Source: Hyphomicrobiales bacterium (GTDB taxonomy: Bacteria; Pseudomonadota; Alphaproteobacteria; Rhizobiales; Rhizobiaceae). From it: DNA of 64,000 bases. The stretch covers positions 1 through 64,000 of the forward strand of contig UBWZ01000011.1 of the NCBI GenBank assembly GCA_900469345.1, written 5' to 3'. Positions 56,226 through 64,000 of the stretch are shown here, piece by piece. Positions within the stretch are counted from its first letter, which is position 1. Every line of letters starts with the position of its first letter. Position numbers and translations under genes: made by a program. The notes below the pieces were generated by a model that saw only the letters and a program-made list of their open reading frames with translations, was not told the DNA's origin and searched no databases.

Positions 56226-57112
56226 TTGGGAAGTGCTCCGCCGAGGTTCATGCCGGGCTCCTTGATCATGTTGTTCTCAAGACCCCATTTCTTCATGATC
56301 GTTGCATAGGTGCCGTTGGCCATCAATTCCTTGATGGCGTCGATGAGTACCGGACCGAGCGGCGAGCCCTTCGGCACCACGGCGCCCTGGAAGATGTCGC
56401 TGAAACCGTTCTTCTGGCCGGTGCCGGCCAGTTCCAGCTGGCCATTGGCCTGGGACACGAAATAGGTGAGTGGGGCCTGCGACGAGAAAAATGCGTCGGC
56501 GCGCTTCGAGCGGACCGCCAGGATCGAGCTCGGCTGGTCCGTATAGGACTGGACCTCGATCTCTCCCTTGCCCTCGGTCTTGCACTTCTCGGCCTGGACC
56601 TTGATCACCGTCTCCGCGGAGCCGCCGGCCATCACCGAGATGCGCTTGCCGCAGGCGGCATCGAGCGAGCTGATGCCCTTGGGATTGCCCTTCTGGACGG
56701 CAAAGACGACGAATTCCTGGACCCAGTCGATGAAGTCGTTGGCGTCTTCCCGGCTCTTGTAATCGCCGATCGGCCCGAAGGCGAACTGGTAGCGGCCGGA
56801 ATTGACGCCTGCGAGCAGGGCGCTGAGGCCGCTCACCGTCTCATGCTTGATCGATACGCCGAGCACTTCGCCGAGCGCCTTGGTGAGATCGGCGCTGGCG
56901 CCGCTCATCTCCGTCCCGGTGACGATTTCGTAGGGCGGGAAGGAGCCGTTGTTGACGGAAATCATCGTGCCGTCGGCGCGGACCTTTTCCGGAAGGCGGG
57001 CGCGCAGCGCCTCGTCGACCTTCTGCGCAGGGATCGCGGCGTCCTGCGCAAGAACGGAACCTGCTAGCGCAAGGCCAGCAAGGGCGACGGAAGTGGCTAG
57101 TTTCAGTGACAT
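56222..57112 (-). CDS. Amino-acid ABC transporter substrate-binding protein
   Basis: A 296-residue periplasmic binding protein (SBP_bac_3). The signal peptide is 22 residues (cleavage after VLA). The mature chain has SVNNGSFPPYEIVTG (ligand lobe, about residues 53-67), then SGASADLTKALGEVLG and FGPIGDYKSREDANDFIDWVQEF, quoted in parts. Two cysteines (DAACGKR and EKCKTE) may form a disulfide. Ligand is a polar amino acid or an amide or conjugated form, given the M20 hydrolase. It starts a coupled run to the permease and ATPase. Confidence 0.93.
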   Translation of the reverse strand: MSLKLATSVALAGLALAGSVLAQDAAIPAQKVDEALRARLPEKVRADGTMISVNNGSFPPYEIVTGTEMSGASADLTKALGEVLGVSIKHETVSGLSALLAGVNSGRYQFAFGPIGDYKSREDANDFIDWVQEFVVFAVQKGNPKGISSLDAACGKRISVMAGGSAETVIKVQAEKCKTEGKGEIEVQSYTDQPSSILAVRSKRADAFFSSQAPLTYFVSQANGQLELAGTGQKNGFSDIFQGAVVPKGSPLGPVLIDAIKELMANGTYATIMKKWGLENNMIKEPGMNLGGALPK

Positions 57113-57169
57113 GGTGCATTCCCCTTTTTGTTCTTCACTGGCTCGTTCTACGGCGCTTGCCGCAATCCT

Positions 57170-58132
57170 TCATCCGCGGCCGGCATGCAGCGGAAAGAGT
57201 TCCTCGACCGTCATGCGGCGGGGCATTATCTTCTGCTCGTGGAGTTCGGTGGCGAAGTCGGCGATCATCGCCTTATTGGCGGCCATCCCGTTGCTGCTCC
57301 AGGTCGGCGGCAGATCGGCCGCGCAACGGCGCAGTTCGTCGATCATCCACGGCGTGGTGTCGGCGTATTTCTCGCGCTTTTCCAGCCAGAGGCGCTGCGA
57401 CTCGTCGAGAAGGTCGCTGAGTTCGCCCATCACCCAGGGATTGTCGCGGACGATCTCGGCCTTGAAGCCGATCAGATGCATGCCGGGCACGTATCCCACG
57501 GCGTGGAAGTATCCGACCTCGGCCGCCCGGAAATCCTCGATCACCTGCCGGAAGGGCGACTGCTGGTCGAAGAACCCCTTGGGCATGAAGGGTGTAAACA
57601 CCGCATCGAGGCCGCCATCCTGCAGCAGGTCCACCATCGGACGCTCGCCCGGTGCCGCCTCGATCCGCCCCGGACGGCCAAATCCGTCCAGCCGATCGGC
57701 GATCGGGTGCGCTTCGGTCAGGCGGCCGCCGTACCACATCGCATCCTCGACGCCGACACCCTCGCGGCGCAGAAGCGCGCGGGTCCAGGTGTTGCCGGAA
57801 TCGCGCCAGCCGGTCACGCCGATCTTCTTGCCGCCGAGATCGCCAAGGCTGCGGATGGGGCTCGCCTTGGTTGTGATGATGCAGCGATGGCGAAAGCCGC
57901 GCATGATGAAATTCGGCATGCCGACAATACGCTCGTCGCCGTCATGGCGCAGCTGCGTATAGCGGCTAAAGGACATCTCCGCTGCGTCATGCGCATCGTC
58001 CGTGGCAAGATTGCCGATAAGTGTACCGACCCTGTCGACGGTAATGTCCAGTCGGGACGACGCCACATCGCCCAGTACGAGAGGCGTCATATAATCCCAG
58101 TCACGCAGGGCAAGGCGGAGTTTCAAAGGCAT
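57170..58132 (-). CDS. Periplasmic-binding-fold protein without signal peptide (dihydroxyphthalate decarboxylase-like)
   Basis: A 320-residue protein with the type II binding fold. It starts KLRLALRDWDYMTPLVLGDV, which resembles the N-terminus of 4,5-dihydroxyphthalate decarboxylases and NMT1-like proteins. DLGGKKIGVTGWRDSGNTW forms the phosphate-like loop, and the end is basic. No signal peptide or lipobox is present, so it should act in the cytoplasm. It is the first gene after the MocR promoter region and reads into the amino-acid transporter genes after 57 bases. A decarboxylase or a ligand sensor are both possible. Confidence 0.75.
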   Translation of the reverse strand: MPLKLRLALRDWDYMTPLVLGDVASSRLDITVDRVGTLIGNLATDDAHDAAEMSFSRYTQLRHDGDERIVGMPNFIMRGFRHRCIITTKASPIRSLGDLGGKKIGVTGWRDSGNTWTRALLRREGVGVEDAMWYGGRLTEAHPIADRLDGFGRPGRIEAAPGERPMVDLLQDGGLDAVFTPFMPKGFFDQQSPFRQVIEDFRAAEVGYFHAVGYVPGMHLIGFKAEIVRDNPWVMGELSDLLDESQRLWLEKREKYADTTPWMIDELRRCAADLPPTWSSNGMAANKAMIADFATELHEQKIMPRRMTVEELFPLHAGRG

Positions 58133-58168
58133 TTAATGGGCTCACAAGGGTCTCGATACCAAGGAAAT

Positions 58169-58218
58169 TAAATGTTCATCATTTTCCTGACAAATGTTAT
58201 TATGTGACTGAACATTTA
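58169..58218. promoter_or_regulatory. Candidate MocR operator with three half-sites
   Basis: Inverted 10-base arms TAAATGTTCA (58169-58178) and TGAACATTTA (58209-58218) match perfectly. A third half-site AAATGTT lies between them at 58192-58198 in the first orientation. The cluster fills the 100-base gap between the binding-fold gene and the MocR gene. MocR regulators bind repeated half-sites in such shared promoters. Confidence 0.65.
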
Positions 58219-58232
58219 TAGATGGTCGAAAT

Positions 58233-59558
58233 ATGGGCGATATTCCCGCCGCGCGGTGGCTTGCCGAAAAAATCATCAATCGAACGCAGAGGGGGATCGC
58301 TCTCGAAACCAGCGCGCTGGTGCGTGCGGGAGTTCTTCCGGTCGGCATGCGGCTTCCGGCCATTCGCGACCTCGCCTATGAGCTCAGGGTCAGCCCGGCC
58401 ACGGTCTCGGAAGCCTGGAGCGACCTGCGGCGCCAGAAGATCATCACCGGCCGGGGTCGCAACGGCACCTGGGTGAGCGGCGACCGCTTCGTGGCCAAGC
58501 CGGAACGGCTGACGAGCTCGGGGCTCTACGCGCCGGGTGCGCTGGACCTGACCATGGCCGTGCCCGACCCCGCGCTGCTGCCGGATCTGCGCCAGGCCAT
58601 GGCCTACGGCGCCTCCGTCGATGATCTCAATAGCTATGCCCGCAGCCGCATCATCAGCGAACTGCGCGACGCCGTCGAGCGCCGATGGCCGTATCAGGCA
58701 GAAGCATTCCTCGCGACCAATGGCGGCTACAACGGCGTCTACATCGCCGTTCACGCCCTCGTCGCGCCTGGATCCTCGGTGGCGATCGAATGTCCGACCG
58801 CGATGCGCCTGCTCGATATCCTGGAAGATCTCGGCGTTCGCATCATCCCGGTCGAATGCGATGACATGGGGCCGACGCCGCAGTCGCTGGAGGAGGCCCT
58901 CCAGCAGCGGCCGAGCGCCTTCATCTTCCAGCCGCGCCTCCACTCCGTGACGGGAGCAAGCATGGCGGCGGCGCGTCTGAATGCCCTGGGCGACCTCCTC
59001 GACGGCTGCGATACGCTGATCATCGAGGACGACGGCGTGGGAGACATAGCGCAGACGCCGCCCCTGTCGCTCGGCGCCCGGTTTCCCGACCGGACGATCC
59101 ACATGATCTCCTATTCGAAGACGCTGGGGCCGGATCTGAGGATTGCCGTTCTCTCCGCATCGGAGGCGATCATCGACCAGATCCAGTCGTACCGCAGCTT
59201 CAGTGCCGGCTGGACCAGCCGCATCCTGCAGGGCGCGACGGCCTGGCTGCTGCGTCAGGAGCAGACCTTCGAGGTCATCGCGGCCGCGCGCGATGCCTAT
59301 CAGGCGCGCCGGGATGGGCTTGCCGCAGCCATCCGGGAGCGGGGCCTGTCCGTGCCGCAGGGCAGCGGCCTCTGTCTCTGGGTGCCGGTCGCCTCCGAAC
59401 CCTTTGCGATGGTCACGCTGGCGGCGCGCAATATTGCGGTCAATCCGGGCAGCAAGTTCTCCGTCGGTGCGAGCGGCCACATCCGGGTTGCGACGGCCAT
59501 CCTGACCGACCGTGCGCAGGAGGTGGCGGATGCCGTCGCCCTTGCCCATCGCCCCTGA
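58233..59558 (+). CDS. MocR-type regulator (GntR winged helix fused to aminotransferase fold)
   Basis: A 441-residue regulator. The GntR winged helix occupies residues 1-75 (GMRLPAIRDLAYELRVSPATVSEAWSDL, quoted in parts). It is followed by a fold-type-I aminotransferase-like domain with IIEDDGVGDIAQ and the PLP lysine in SYSKTLGPDLRIAVLS. The PLP lysine and the Asp that binds the cofactor nitrogen are retained, so it probably senses an amine or amino acid through PLP. It diverges from the transport operon at 53249-58132 and probably controls it. Confidence 0.93.
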   Translation: MGDIPAARWLAEKIINRTQRGIALETSALVRAGVLPVGMRLPAIRDLAYELRVSPATVSEAWSDLRRQKIITGRGRNGTWVSGDRFVAKPERLTSSGLYAPGALDLTMAVPDPALLPDLRQAMAYGASVDDLNSYARSRIISELRDAVERRWPYQAEAFLATNGGYNGVYIAVHALVAPGSSVAIECPTAMRLLDILEDLGVRIIPVECDDMGPTPQSLEEALQQRPSAFIFQPRLHSVTGASMAAARLNALGDLLDGCDTLIIEDDGVGDIAQTPPLSLGARFPDRTIHMISYSKTLGPDLRIAVLSASEAIIDQIQSYRSFSAGWTSRILQGATAWLLRQEQTFEVIAAARDAYQARRDGLAAAIRERGLSVPQGSGLCLWVPVASEPFAMVTLAARNIAVNPGSKFSVGASGHIRVATAILTDRAQEVADAVALAHRP

Positions 59559-59677
59559 GCCGGTCGCTTCCCCTCTCGCCCCGACCATGGCCTGCGCAAA
59601 ACACGCCGCCGGTCACGTTCTGACGGCGCATTCAAGGCCGCGCGGCCGGAAACCTCGATTGTTTTAGCAATGTGTAA

Positions 59678-59701
59678 ATCAGGATCGCTTATGATCCTGA
59701 T
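59678..59701. promoter_or_regulatory. 9-bp inverted repeat before the GGDEF-EAL gene
   Basis: ATCAGGATC (59678-59686) and GATCCTGAT (59693-59701) form a perfect inverted repeat with a 6-base spacer. It ends 18 bases before the start codon, next to the ribosome site. It could be an operator or an RNA hairpin that affects translation. Confidence 0.5.
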
Positions 59702-59719
59702 AGTGTGTGAGGTTTGCGG

Positions 59720-61687
59720 ATGAGTGCAAGTGTATTGCGTTTCTTTAGACGGCTCAGATGCAGCCAACCCGAGATCGCCGTTGCGCAGGTCAGGGAGCTG
59801 CGCCCCCAGATCCCGCTCCTCTATGTGCTGCTGACCGTCAATGCGACAGCCGTTGCCTATACGCATTATCTCTATGCCCCGATACTGCTGACGGTTCTCG
59901 TTCCGGCCGTCCTCGTCGTGATGAGCATTGCCCGGCTGGTGGTCTGGCTTCGGTCGCGCGATACAGATGTGTCCCCGCAGGAGGCAATGGCGCAGCTCAA
60001 CAAGACCGTCGTTCTGGCGGGCGTGCTCGCGGCGCTCTATGTCACCTGGGCCCTGTGCCTCGGCAGCTACGGCGGCCCCTATGAACAGGGCCATGTCGCG
60101 CTTTTCATCGCCGCGACCGTGATCGGCTGCATTTTCTGCCTGATGCATCTGCCCCAGGCAGCCTTCGTCGTCACCGGCATCGTTTCGGTCCCCTATCTCA
60201 TCTACTACGCCTTCTTCGGAAACAGCGTCTTCATCGCCATCGCGCTCAACATTGCGCTGGTGACGCTTGTCATGATCCGGGTTCTGCAGAACGGTTTTCA
60301 GACATTCTCGGAGGCGCTGCGCTCGCAGAAGGCCCTGGCCATCAAGAAAGCGGAGGCCGACGCGCTGGGCGCGGAGAACCTGCGGCTCGCGCACACGGAT
60401 CCGCTGACCTCCCTGTCCAACCGGCGTTACTTCTTCGCAAGGCTCGATGAACAGATCGAGCTTTCCAAGGCCTCGGGTTCGGTCCTCATCCTCGGTCTGC
60501 TGGACCTCGATCGCTTCAAGGCAATCAACGATACCTATGGGCATGTGGTCGGCGATCGCCTGCTTGCCGAAGTCGGCGGCAGGCTGGCGGCCAAGGCGCC
60601 CAACGTCCTCGTCTCCCGCCTGGGCGGCGACGAATTCGGCTTTATCGCGGAAATCGGCGAGGACGGTGCGGCATCGCTCGGCCAGGACTATTGCGATCTC
60701 CTGTCGGAGCCCTATCCGCTTGAAGGCCTGAGCCTGCGGATCGGCTGTTCCTGTGGGATGGCCGCCTATCCGGCCTCCGCGCGCTCCGCCCACGATCTCT
60801 TCGACCGCGCCGATTACGCCCTTTATGTTGCCAAGGAGGGCCGCCAGAGCCGGGCTCTCCTCTATTCGACGGACCACGAAAAGCGTATTGCACGCGATGC
60901 CGCCGTCGAGACCGAGCTTCGCTCGCCGCTGCTCGACGAGCAGCTACAGATCCATTTCCAGCCGATCGTCGATGCAACCGGCCGGCCGGTTGCGGTCGAG
61001 GCCCTGGCGCGGTGGCACAGCCCGCTGCTTGGTCCCATGAGCCCGATGCTGTTCATTCCGATCGCCGAACGGACCGGGCATATCCACGATCTCACCATGA
61101 AGCTTCTGGGCAAGGCGCTTGGCCATTTCAGGACGATGGTGTCGAGCGGGATCTCGATGGCGTTCAACCTTTCGGCCAACGACCTGACGTCGCCGGCGAC
61201 GGTCCTCGCGATCATTGCGATGATCAGCAAGAGCGGCGTCCCGGCCGACCGCGTGATCCTGGAGATCACCGAGACGGCGGTCATGCGCGATTTCGAACTG
61301 GCCCAGAACTCGATCACGCTTTTGCGGCAGATCGGCGTCAAGATCGCACTCGATGATTTTGGCACCGGGCAATCCAGCCTTGGCTATCTTCACCGTCTGA
61401 GGATCGACAAGGTCAAGATCGACAGGAGCTTTATCGGCGGCCTCCAGGAGCCTTGGGGACGCAAGATCATCGCCTCCATTATCGCGCTGTGCGAAACCCT
61501 CGATCTCGGCTGCGTCGTCGAGGGCGTCGAGGACGAGCAACAGTTGCAGGCCCTTCAGGACCTTGGCTGCCACTATTTCCAGGGATATCGGTTCGCGATG
61601 CCCATGCCTTTCGAGCAACTCGTCGGCTGGCTTTCCGAAAATGGCATCGACTGGCAACAGCCGGCCTCGAAGGCACACAGAGCCTAG
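59720..61687 (+). CDS. Membrane GGDEF-EAL cyclic-di-GMP protein
   Basis: A 655-residue protein. Six membrane helices lie at about residues 33-195. A short coiled coil (KKAEADALGAENLRLAHTD) leads to the GGDEF domain with RLGGDEFGF (about 300) and an EAL domain with EALARW (about 430), ILEITETAVM, DDFGTGQSSLGYL and VVEGVEDEQQL. Both catalytic motifs are intact, so it could both make and break cyclic-di-GMP. No PAS or other soluble sensor is present, so the membrane part must be the sensor. The ATG at 59720 has GAGG 7 bases upstream; a TTG two codons earlier is less likely. Confidence 0.92.
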   Translation: MSASVLRFFRRLRCSQPEIAVAQVRELRPQIPLLYVLLTVNATAVAYTHYLYAPILLTVLVPAVLVVMSIARLVVWLRSRDTDVSPQEAMAQLNKTVVLAGVLAALYVTWALCLGSYGGPYEQGHVALFIAATVIGCIFCLMHLPQAAFVVTGIVSVPYLIYYAFFGNSVFIAIALNIALVTLVMIRVLQNGFQTFSEALRSQKALAIKKAEADALGAENLRLAHTDPLTSLSNRRYFFARLDEQIELSKASGSVLILGLLDLDRFKAINDTYGHVVGDRLLAEVGGRLAAKAPNVLVSRLGGDEFGFIAEIGEDGAASLGQDYCDLLSEPYPLEGLSLRIGCSCGMAAYPASARSAHDLFDRADYALYVAKEGRQSRALLYSTDHEKRIARDAAVETELRSPLLDEQLQIHFQPIVDATGRPVAVEALARWHSPLLGPMSPMLFIPIAERTGHIHDLTMKLLGKALGHFRTMVSSGISMAFNLSANDLTSPATVLAIIAMISKSGVPADRVILEITETAVMRDFELAQNSITLLRQIGVKIALDDFGTGQSSLGYLHRLRIDKVKIDRSFIGGLQEPWGRKIIASIIALCETLDLGCVVEGVEDEQQLQALQDLGCHYFQGYRFAMPMPFEQLVGWLSENGIDWQQPASKAHRA

Positions 61688-61881
61688 GCGCATCTCGGCC
61701 TTCGGCATGCGCCCCGGGCGCTGCGTTCCCCCACGGCTTGCCGGGTGCCGGAGCCTGTCTCCCGCCCGAGCCCCTCGTCTCCAGCGGAACCGAACGCCGC
61801 CGGCCGGATTACTGTAGGGGCCGAAACAAGCGCCGGTTCACCCACAGGGTGGACAGGGTGCCGAACAAGGAGATTACAGAT

Positions 61882-62286
61882 ATGCAGCTTCCGCAGAACA
61901 CGGTCGTCGCCGTTGCCGATGGCGAAAAGCTCAGCCTTTTCCAGAATGAAGGCGATGCAGCCAACGTCAAGCTGAGGGCAATGCCGGCGCCCGACGTCGA
62001 CAGCTCGAAGATCGCCTCCGGTGGCCGCCATTCCAGCAGCTCTGCCAATCCGAGCGACAGCCAGCAGGACGAGGATGGTTTCAGCAACGGTGTCGCCGGC
62101 ATGCTGAACAAGCATGTGCTCGACGGCAAGATCAAGAGCCTGGTGGTTGTCGCAGCGCCGCGTACGCTGGGCGAGATGCGCAAGGCATATCACAAGTCGC
62201 TGTCCGAGGTGCTCATCGGCGAACTCGACAAGGACCTGACGGGCCACTCGATCCAGGACATCGAAAAGGCGCTTGCCGCCGCCTGA
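61882..62286 (+). CDS. Host-attachment family protein
   Basis: A 134-residue soluble protein of the Host_attach family, first noted in plant-associated bacteria. It starts LPQNTVVAVADGEKLSLFQNEG and has a low-complexity Ser/Asp linker (ASGGRHSSSSANPSDSQQDE, about residues 49-68). It ends with the conserved KIKSLVVVAAPRTLGEMRKAYH and LIGELDKDLTGHSIQDIEKAL, quoted in parts. The fold resembles eRF1/Vms1 release-type domains in some relatives, but the activity is unknown. AAGGAG lies 9 bases before the ATG. Confidence 0.88.
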   Translation: MQLPQNTVVAVADGEKLSLFQNEGDAANVKLRAMPAPDVDSSKIASGGRHSSSSANPSDSQQDEDGFSNGVAGMLNKHVLDGKIKSLVVVAAPRTLGEMRKAYHKSLSEVLIGELDKDLTGHSIQDIEKALAAA

Positions 62287-62311
62287 GGAAATTGTAACGT
62301 CCCCTGACGTG

Positions 62312-62346
62312 AAGCCCGGCCAGCAATGGCTGGGCTTTTGCTTTTT
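62312..62346 (+). terminator. Intrinsic terminator after the host-attachment gene
   Basis: An 11-bp stem with one G-T pair (AAGCCCGGCCA with TGGCTGGGCTT) and a GCAA tetraloop is followed by TTGCTTTTT. It lies 25 bases after the stop codon. Confidence 0.85.
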
Positions 62347-62465
62347 GGGGCTGTGCGCGCGGAAGCGGTCTTGCGGGTCCGAGCGCGGTGATGCGATATC
62401 GTGAGGGAGAAATGCCGCCGGTCGCGTCGAGGACCGGTCCACCATGCCATGCGGGGGAAGACGCC

Positions 62466-63506
62466 ATGAAAGCCATGTACTACGAAGCCTTTGGACAGAC
62501 CCCGCAGATCAGGACGCTTCCCGATCCAGAGCCTGCGTTCGACGGCGTCGTGATCAAGGTTGGTGCGACAGGCCTCTGCCGCAGCGACTGGCATGGCTGG
62601 AAGGGCCATGATCCCGACATCCGGTTGCCGCATGTGCCGGGCCATGAGCTGGCGGGCAGGGTCGTGGCGACCGGCAAGGGTGTCATGCGCTTCCGGATCG
62701 GCGACCGGGTCACCGTTCCCTTCGTGTCCGGATGCGGCCATTGCTCCGAATGCCATTCCGGCAACCAGCAGGTCTGCCCCAGCCAGTTCCAGCCGGGCTT
62801 TACCCATTGGGGGTCGTTCGCCGAATTTGTGGCGATCGATTATGCCGATACCAACCTCGTGCACCTGCCCGACGCCATCGACGACGCGACGGCAGCAAGC
62901 CTCGGCTGCCGGTTTGCGACCTCCTTCCGGGCTGTCGTCGACCAGGCCCGCACCGGCCCCGGCGACTGGGTGGCGGTGCATGGCTGCGGCGGCGTCGGAC
63001 TGTCTGCGATGATGATCGCGACCGCACTGGGTGCCAACGTCATCGGCATCGACCTGACCGAGGACAAGCTGGCGTTCGCGAGGCAGTGCGGTGCGGTCGC
63101 CACCATCAATGCCGGTGCCGTGCCGGATGTGGTCGAGGCCGTCCGTGACATCACCGGCGGCGGCGCCCATGTCTCCATCGATGCGCTTGGCCATCCGACG
63201 ACCTGCTTCAACTCCATCAAGAACCTGCGCCGCCGGGGCCGACACGTGCAGGTGGGGCTGATGCTGGGCGAACACGCGACGCCGCAGATCCCCATGGCGC
63301 AGGTCATCGGGCACGAGCTGGAGATCTATGGCAGCCATGGCATGCAGGCCTGGCGCTATGACGCCATGCTCGGCATGCTGACGGCCGGCAAGATGAAGCC
63401 GCAGCAGCTCATCTCGAAAAGAACGAGCCTGTCGGACGCCGTCCAGGACCTCGTCAACCTGGACCGGGCCGAGACCCCGGGCATTGCCGTCATCACCAGC
63501 TTCTAG
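62466..63506 (+). CDS. Zinc-dependent alcohol dehydrogenase family protein
   Basis: A 346-residue medium-chain dehydrogenase. The catalytic zinc ligands are Cys in [10 protein letters not shown] (about residue 37) and His-Glu in VPGHELAG (about 60-61). The structural zinc cysteines are in [17 protein letters not shown] (about 92-108). The Rossmann motif is [12 protein letters not shown] (about 175-186), and [11 protein letters not shown] suggests NAD rather than NADP, because the acidic residue follows the second strand. The ATG at 62466 starts the family sequence [10 protein letters not shown]. Substrate unknown. Confidence 0.92.
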   Translation: MKAMYYEAFGQTPQIRTLPDPEPAFDGVVIKVGATGLCRSDWHGWKGHDPDIRLPHVPGHELAGRVVATGKGVMRFRIGDRVTVPFVSGCGHCSECHSGNQQVCPSQFQPGFTHWGSFAEFVAIDYADTNLVHLPDAIDDATAASLGCRFATSFRAVVDQARTGPGDWVAVHGCGGVGLSAMMIATALGANVIGIDLTEDKLAFARQCGAVATINAGAVPDVVEAVRDITGGGAHVSIDALGHPTTCFNSIKNLRRRGRHVQVGLMLGEHATPQIPMAQVIGHELEIYGSHGMQAWRYDAMLGMLTAGKMKPQQLISKRTSLSDAVQDLVNLDRAETPGIAVITSF

Positions 63507-63541
63507 GCGAGCCTTACAGGCGGCGACGCTGCAGCTAGCGT

Positions 63542-64000
63542 CTAGGAGACGCGTCGCCCGTCTTCGCCGAAGACATGGCTCCTCGCCGGGTCGAAGGACA
63601 ACGGGATGGTCTCGCCGATCCGGATAGGGCGCTGGCCGTCGAGCAGGACTGTCGTGGGCTGCCCGTCCGGCATGCTCGCATAGACCACGGTCGAACCGCC
63701 CAGATGCTCGACCAGCTGCACAGATGCCGGTCCGAGCGACGAGGCATTGTCCTGCGGTTGGATGTGTTCCGGCCGCAGGCCGAAGGTGAGCGGTTCCCCT
63801 TCACGCGCGGAAAGCGGCCTCTGCAGGTCGATCCGGCGCCCCCCGATCTCGATCGTGCGGCGCGAACCATCCGTCCCGTCCAGCCGGGCCGACAGGAAGT
63901 TCATCTTCGGCGATCCGATGAAGCCGGCCACGAACTGGTTTGCGGGATCATTGTAGAGGTCGAGCGGCCGGCCGGCCTGCATGATGCGGCCGTCGCGCAG
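63542..64000 (-). CDS. Sugar ABC transporter ATPase, C-terminal part (runs off the edge)
   Basis: The last 152 residues of a UgpC/MalK-type ATPase; the nucleotide-binding domain lies beyond position 64000. The visible part holds LRDGRIMQAGRPLDLYNDPAN and FVAGFIGSPKMNFL, which mark the end of the ATPase domain, then the TOBE domain with LTFGLRPEHIQP and VEHLGGSTVVYA. It ends in HVFGEDGRRVS. It converges with the alcohol dehydrogenase with 35 bases between stops. The start and partner genes are outside the window. Confidence 0.9.
   Translation of the reverse strand: MRDGRIMQAGRPLDLYNDPANQFVAGFIGSPKMNFLSARLDGTDGSRRTIEIGGRRIDLQRPLSAREGEPLTFGLRPEHIQPQDNASSLGPASVQLVEHLGGSTVVYASMPDGQPTTVLLDGQRPIRIGETIPLSFDPARSHVFGEDGRRVS

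Overview
The window looks like chromosomal DNA of an alphaproteobacterium of the order Hyphomicrobiales, most likely Rhizobiaceae (Rhizobium, Agrobacterium, Ensifer or Shinella type). The support is the high GC content, the gene order truB-rpsO-pnp-methyltransferase-fabI-fabB-fabA-irr, which I know from rhizobia, a rhizobial-type Irr regulator with an HHH motif, and GC-rich palindromic intergenic repeats of the kind common in rhizobia. No RNA gene, insertion sequence, prophage or CRISPR array was seen.

Layout. (1) 161-5640, minus strand: a propionyl-CoA carboxylase operon (pccB, a YghU-like glutathione transferase, two tandem paralogous genes of unknown function, pccA). (2) 5763-20109: a complete chemosensory cluster. 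On the minus strand the order is STAS protein, cheY, cheA, cheW, three receptors, cheW, cheR, cheB and then a ParA-family ATPase. A soluble receptor-like coiled-coil protein diverges on the plus strand. There is no cheD and no flagellar gene, so this is probably a secondary pathway. (3) 20271-25615, plus: rbfA, truB, rpsO, pnp and an RsmC-like methyltransferase. infB, the usual neighbour upstream of rbfA, is absent and the chemosensory cluster sits in its place. (4) 25711-29025: fabA-fabB-fabI (unsaturated fatty acid synthesis) divergent from irr (iron regulation). (5) 29053-35230: a TRIC-type channel, a small secreted protein, a YdcF-like protein, a DUF1275 membrane protein, a flavoprotein, a DMT exporter and glutaminase. 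(6) 35290-42430: a tripartite tricarboxylate transporter (tctCBA), a periplasmic binding protein, a DUF1993 protein and a TctD/TctE two-component pair. (7) 42415-52792: amino-sugar catabolism and uptake. A kinase, GntR regulator, SIS-domain deaminase and nagA lie on the minus strand; murQ, a CUT1 sugar ABC transporter and a Gfo/Idh/MocA oxidoreductase lie on the plus strand. (8) 53249-59558: an amino-acid ABC transporter, an M20 amidohydrolase and an unsecreted binding-fold protein, divergent from a MocR regulator. (9) 59720-64000: a membrane GGDEF-EAL protein, a host-attachment-family protein, a zinc alcohol dehydrogenase and the C-terminal end of another sugar ABC ATPase that runs off the right edge.

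How the parts work together. The minus-strand amino-sugar genes should phosphorylate, deacetylate and deaminate GlcNAc, while MurQ removes lactate from MurNAc-6-P. With the transporter they form an uptake and cell-wall recycling module, and two nearly identical mirror-image operator candidates flank their shared promoter region. The TctDE pair probably senses a carboxylate through the neighbouring binding protein and controls tctCBA; an 11-bp tandem repeat upstream of tctC is a good operator candidate. The least conventional part is the chemosensory cluster: three receptors share almost identical signalling modules but carry three, two and one HAMP domains, share an unusual C-terminal tail, and are encoded with a ParA-like ATPase that could position the array.
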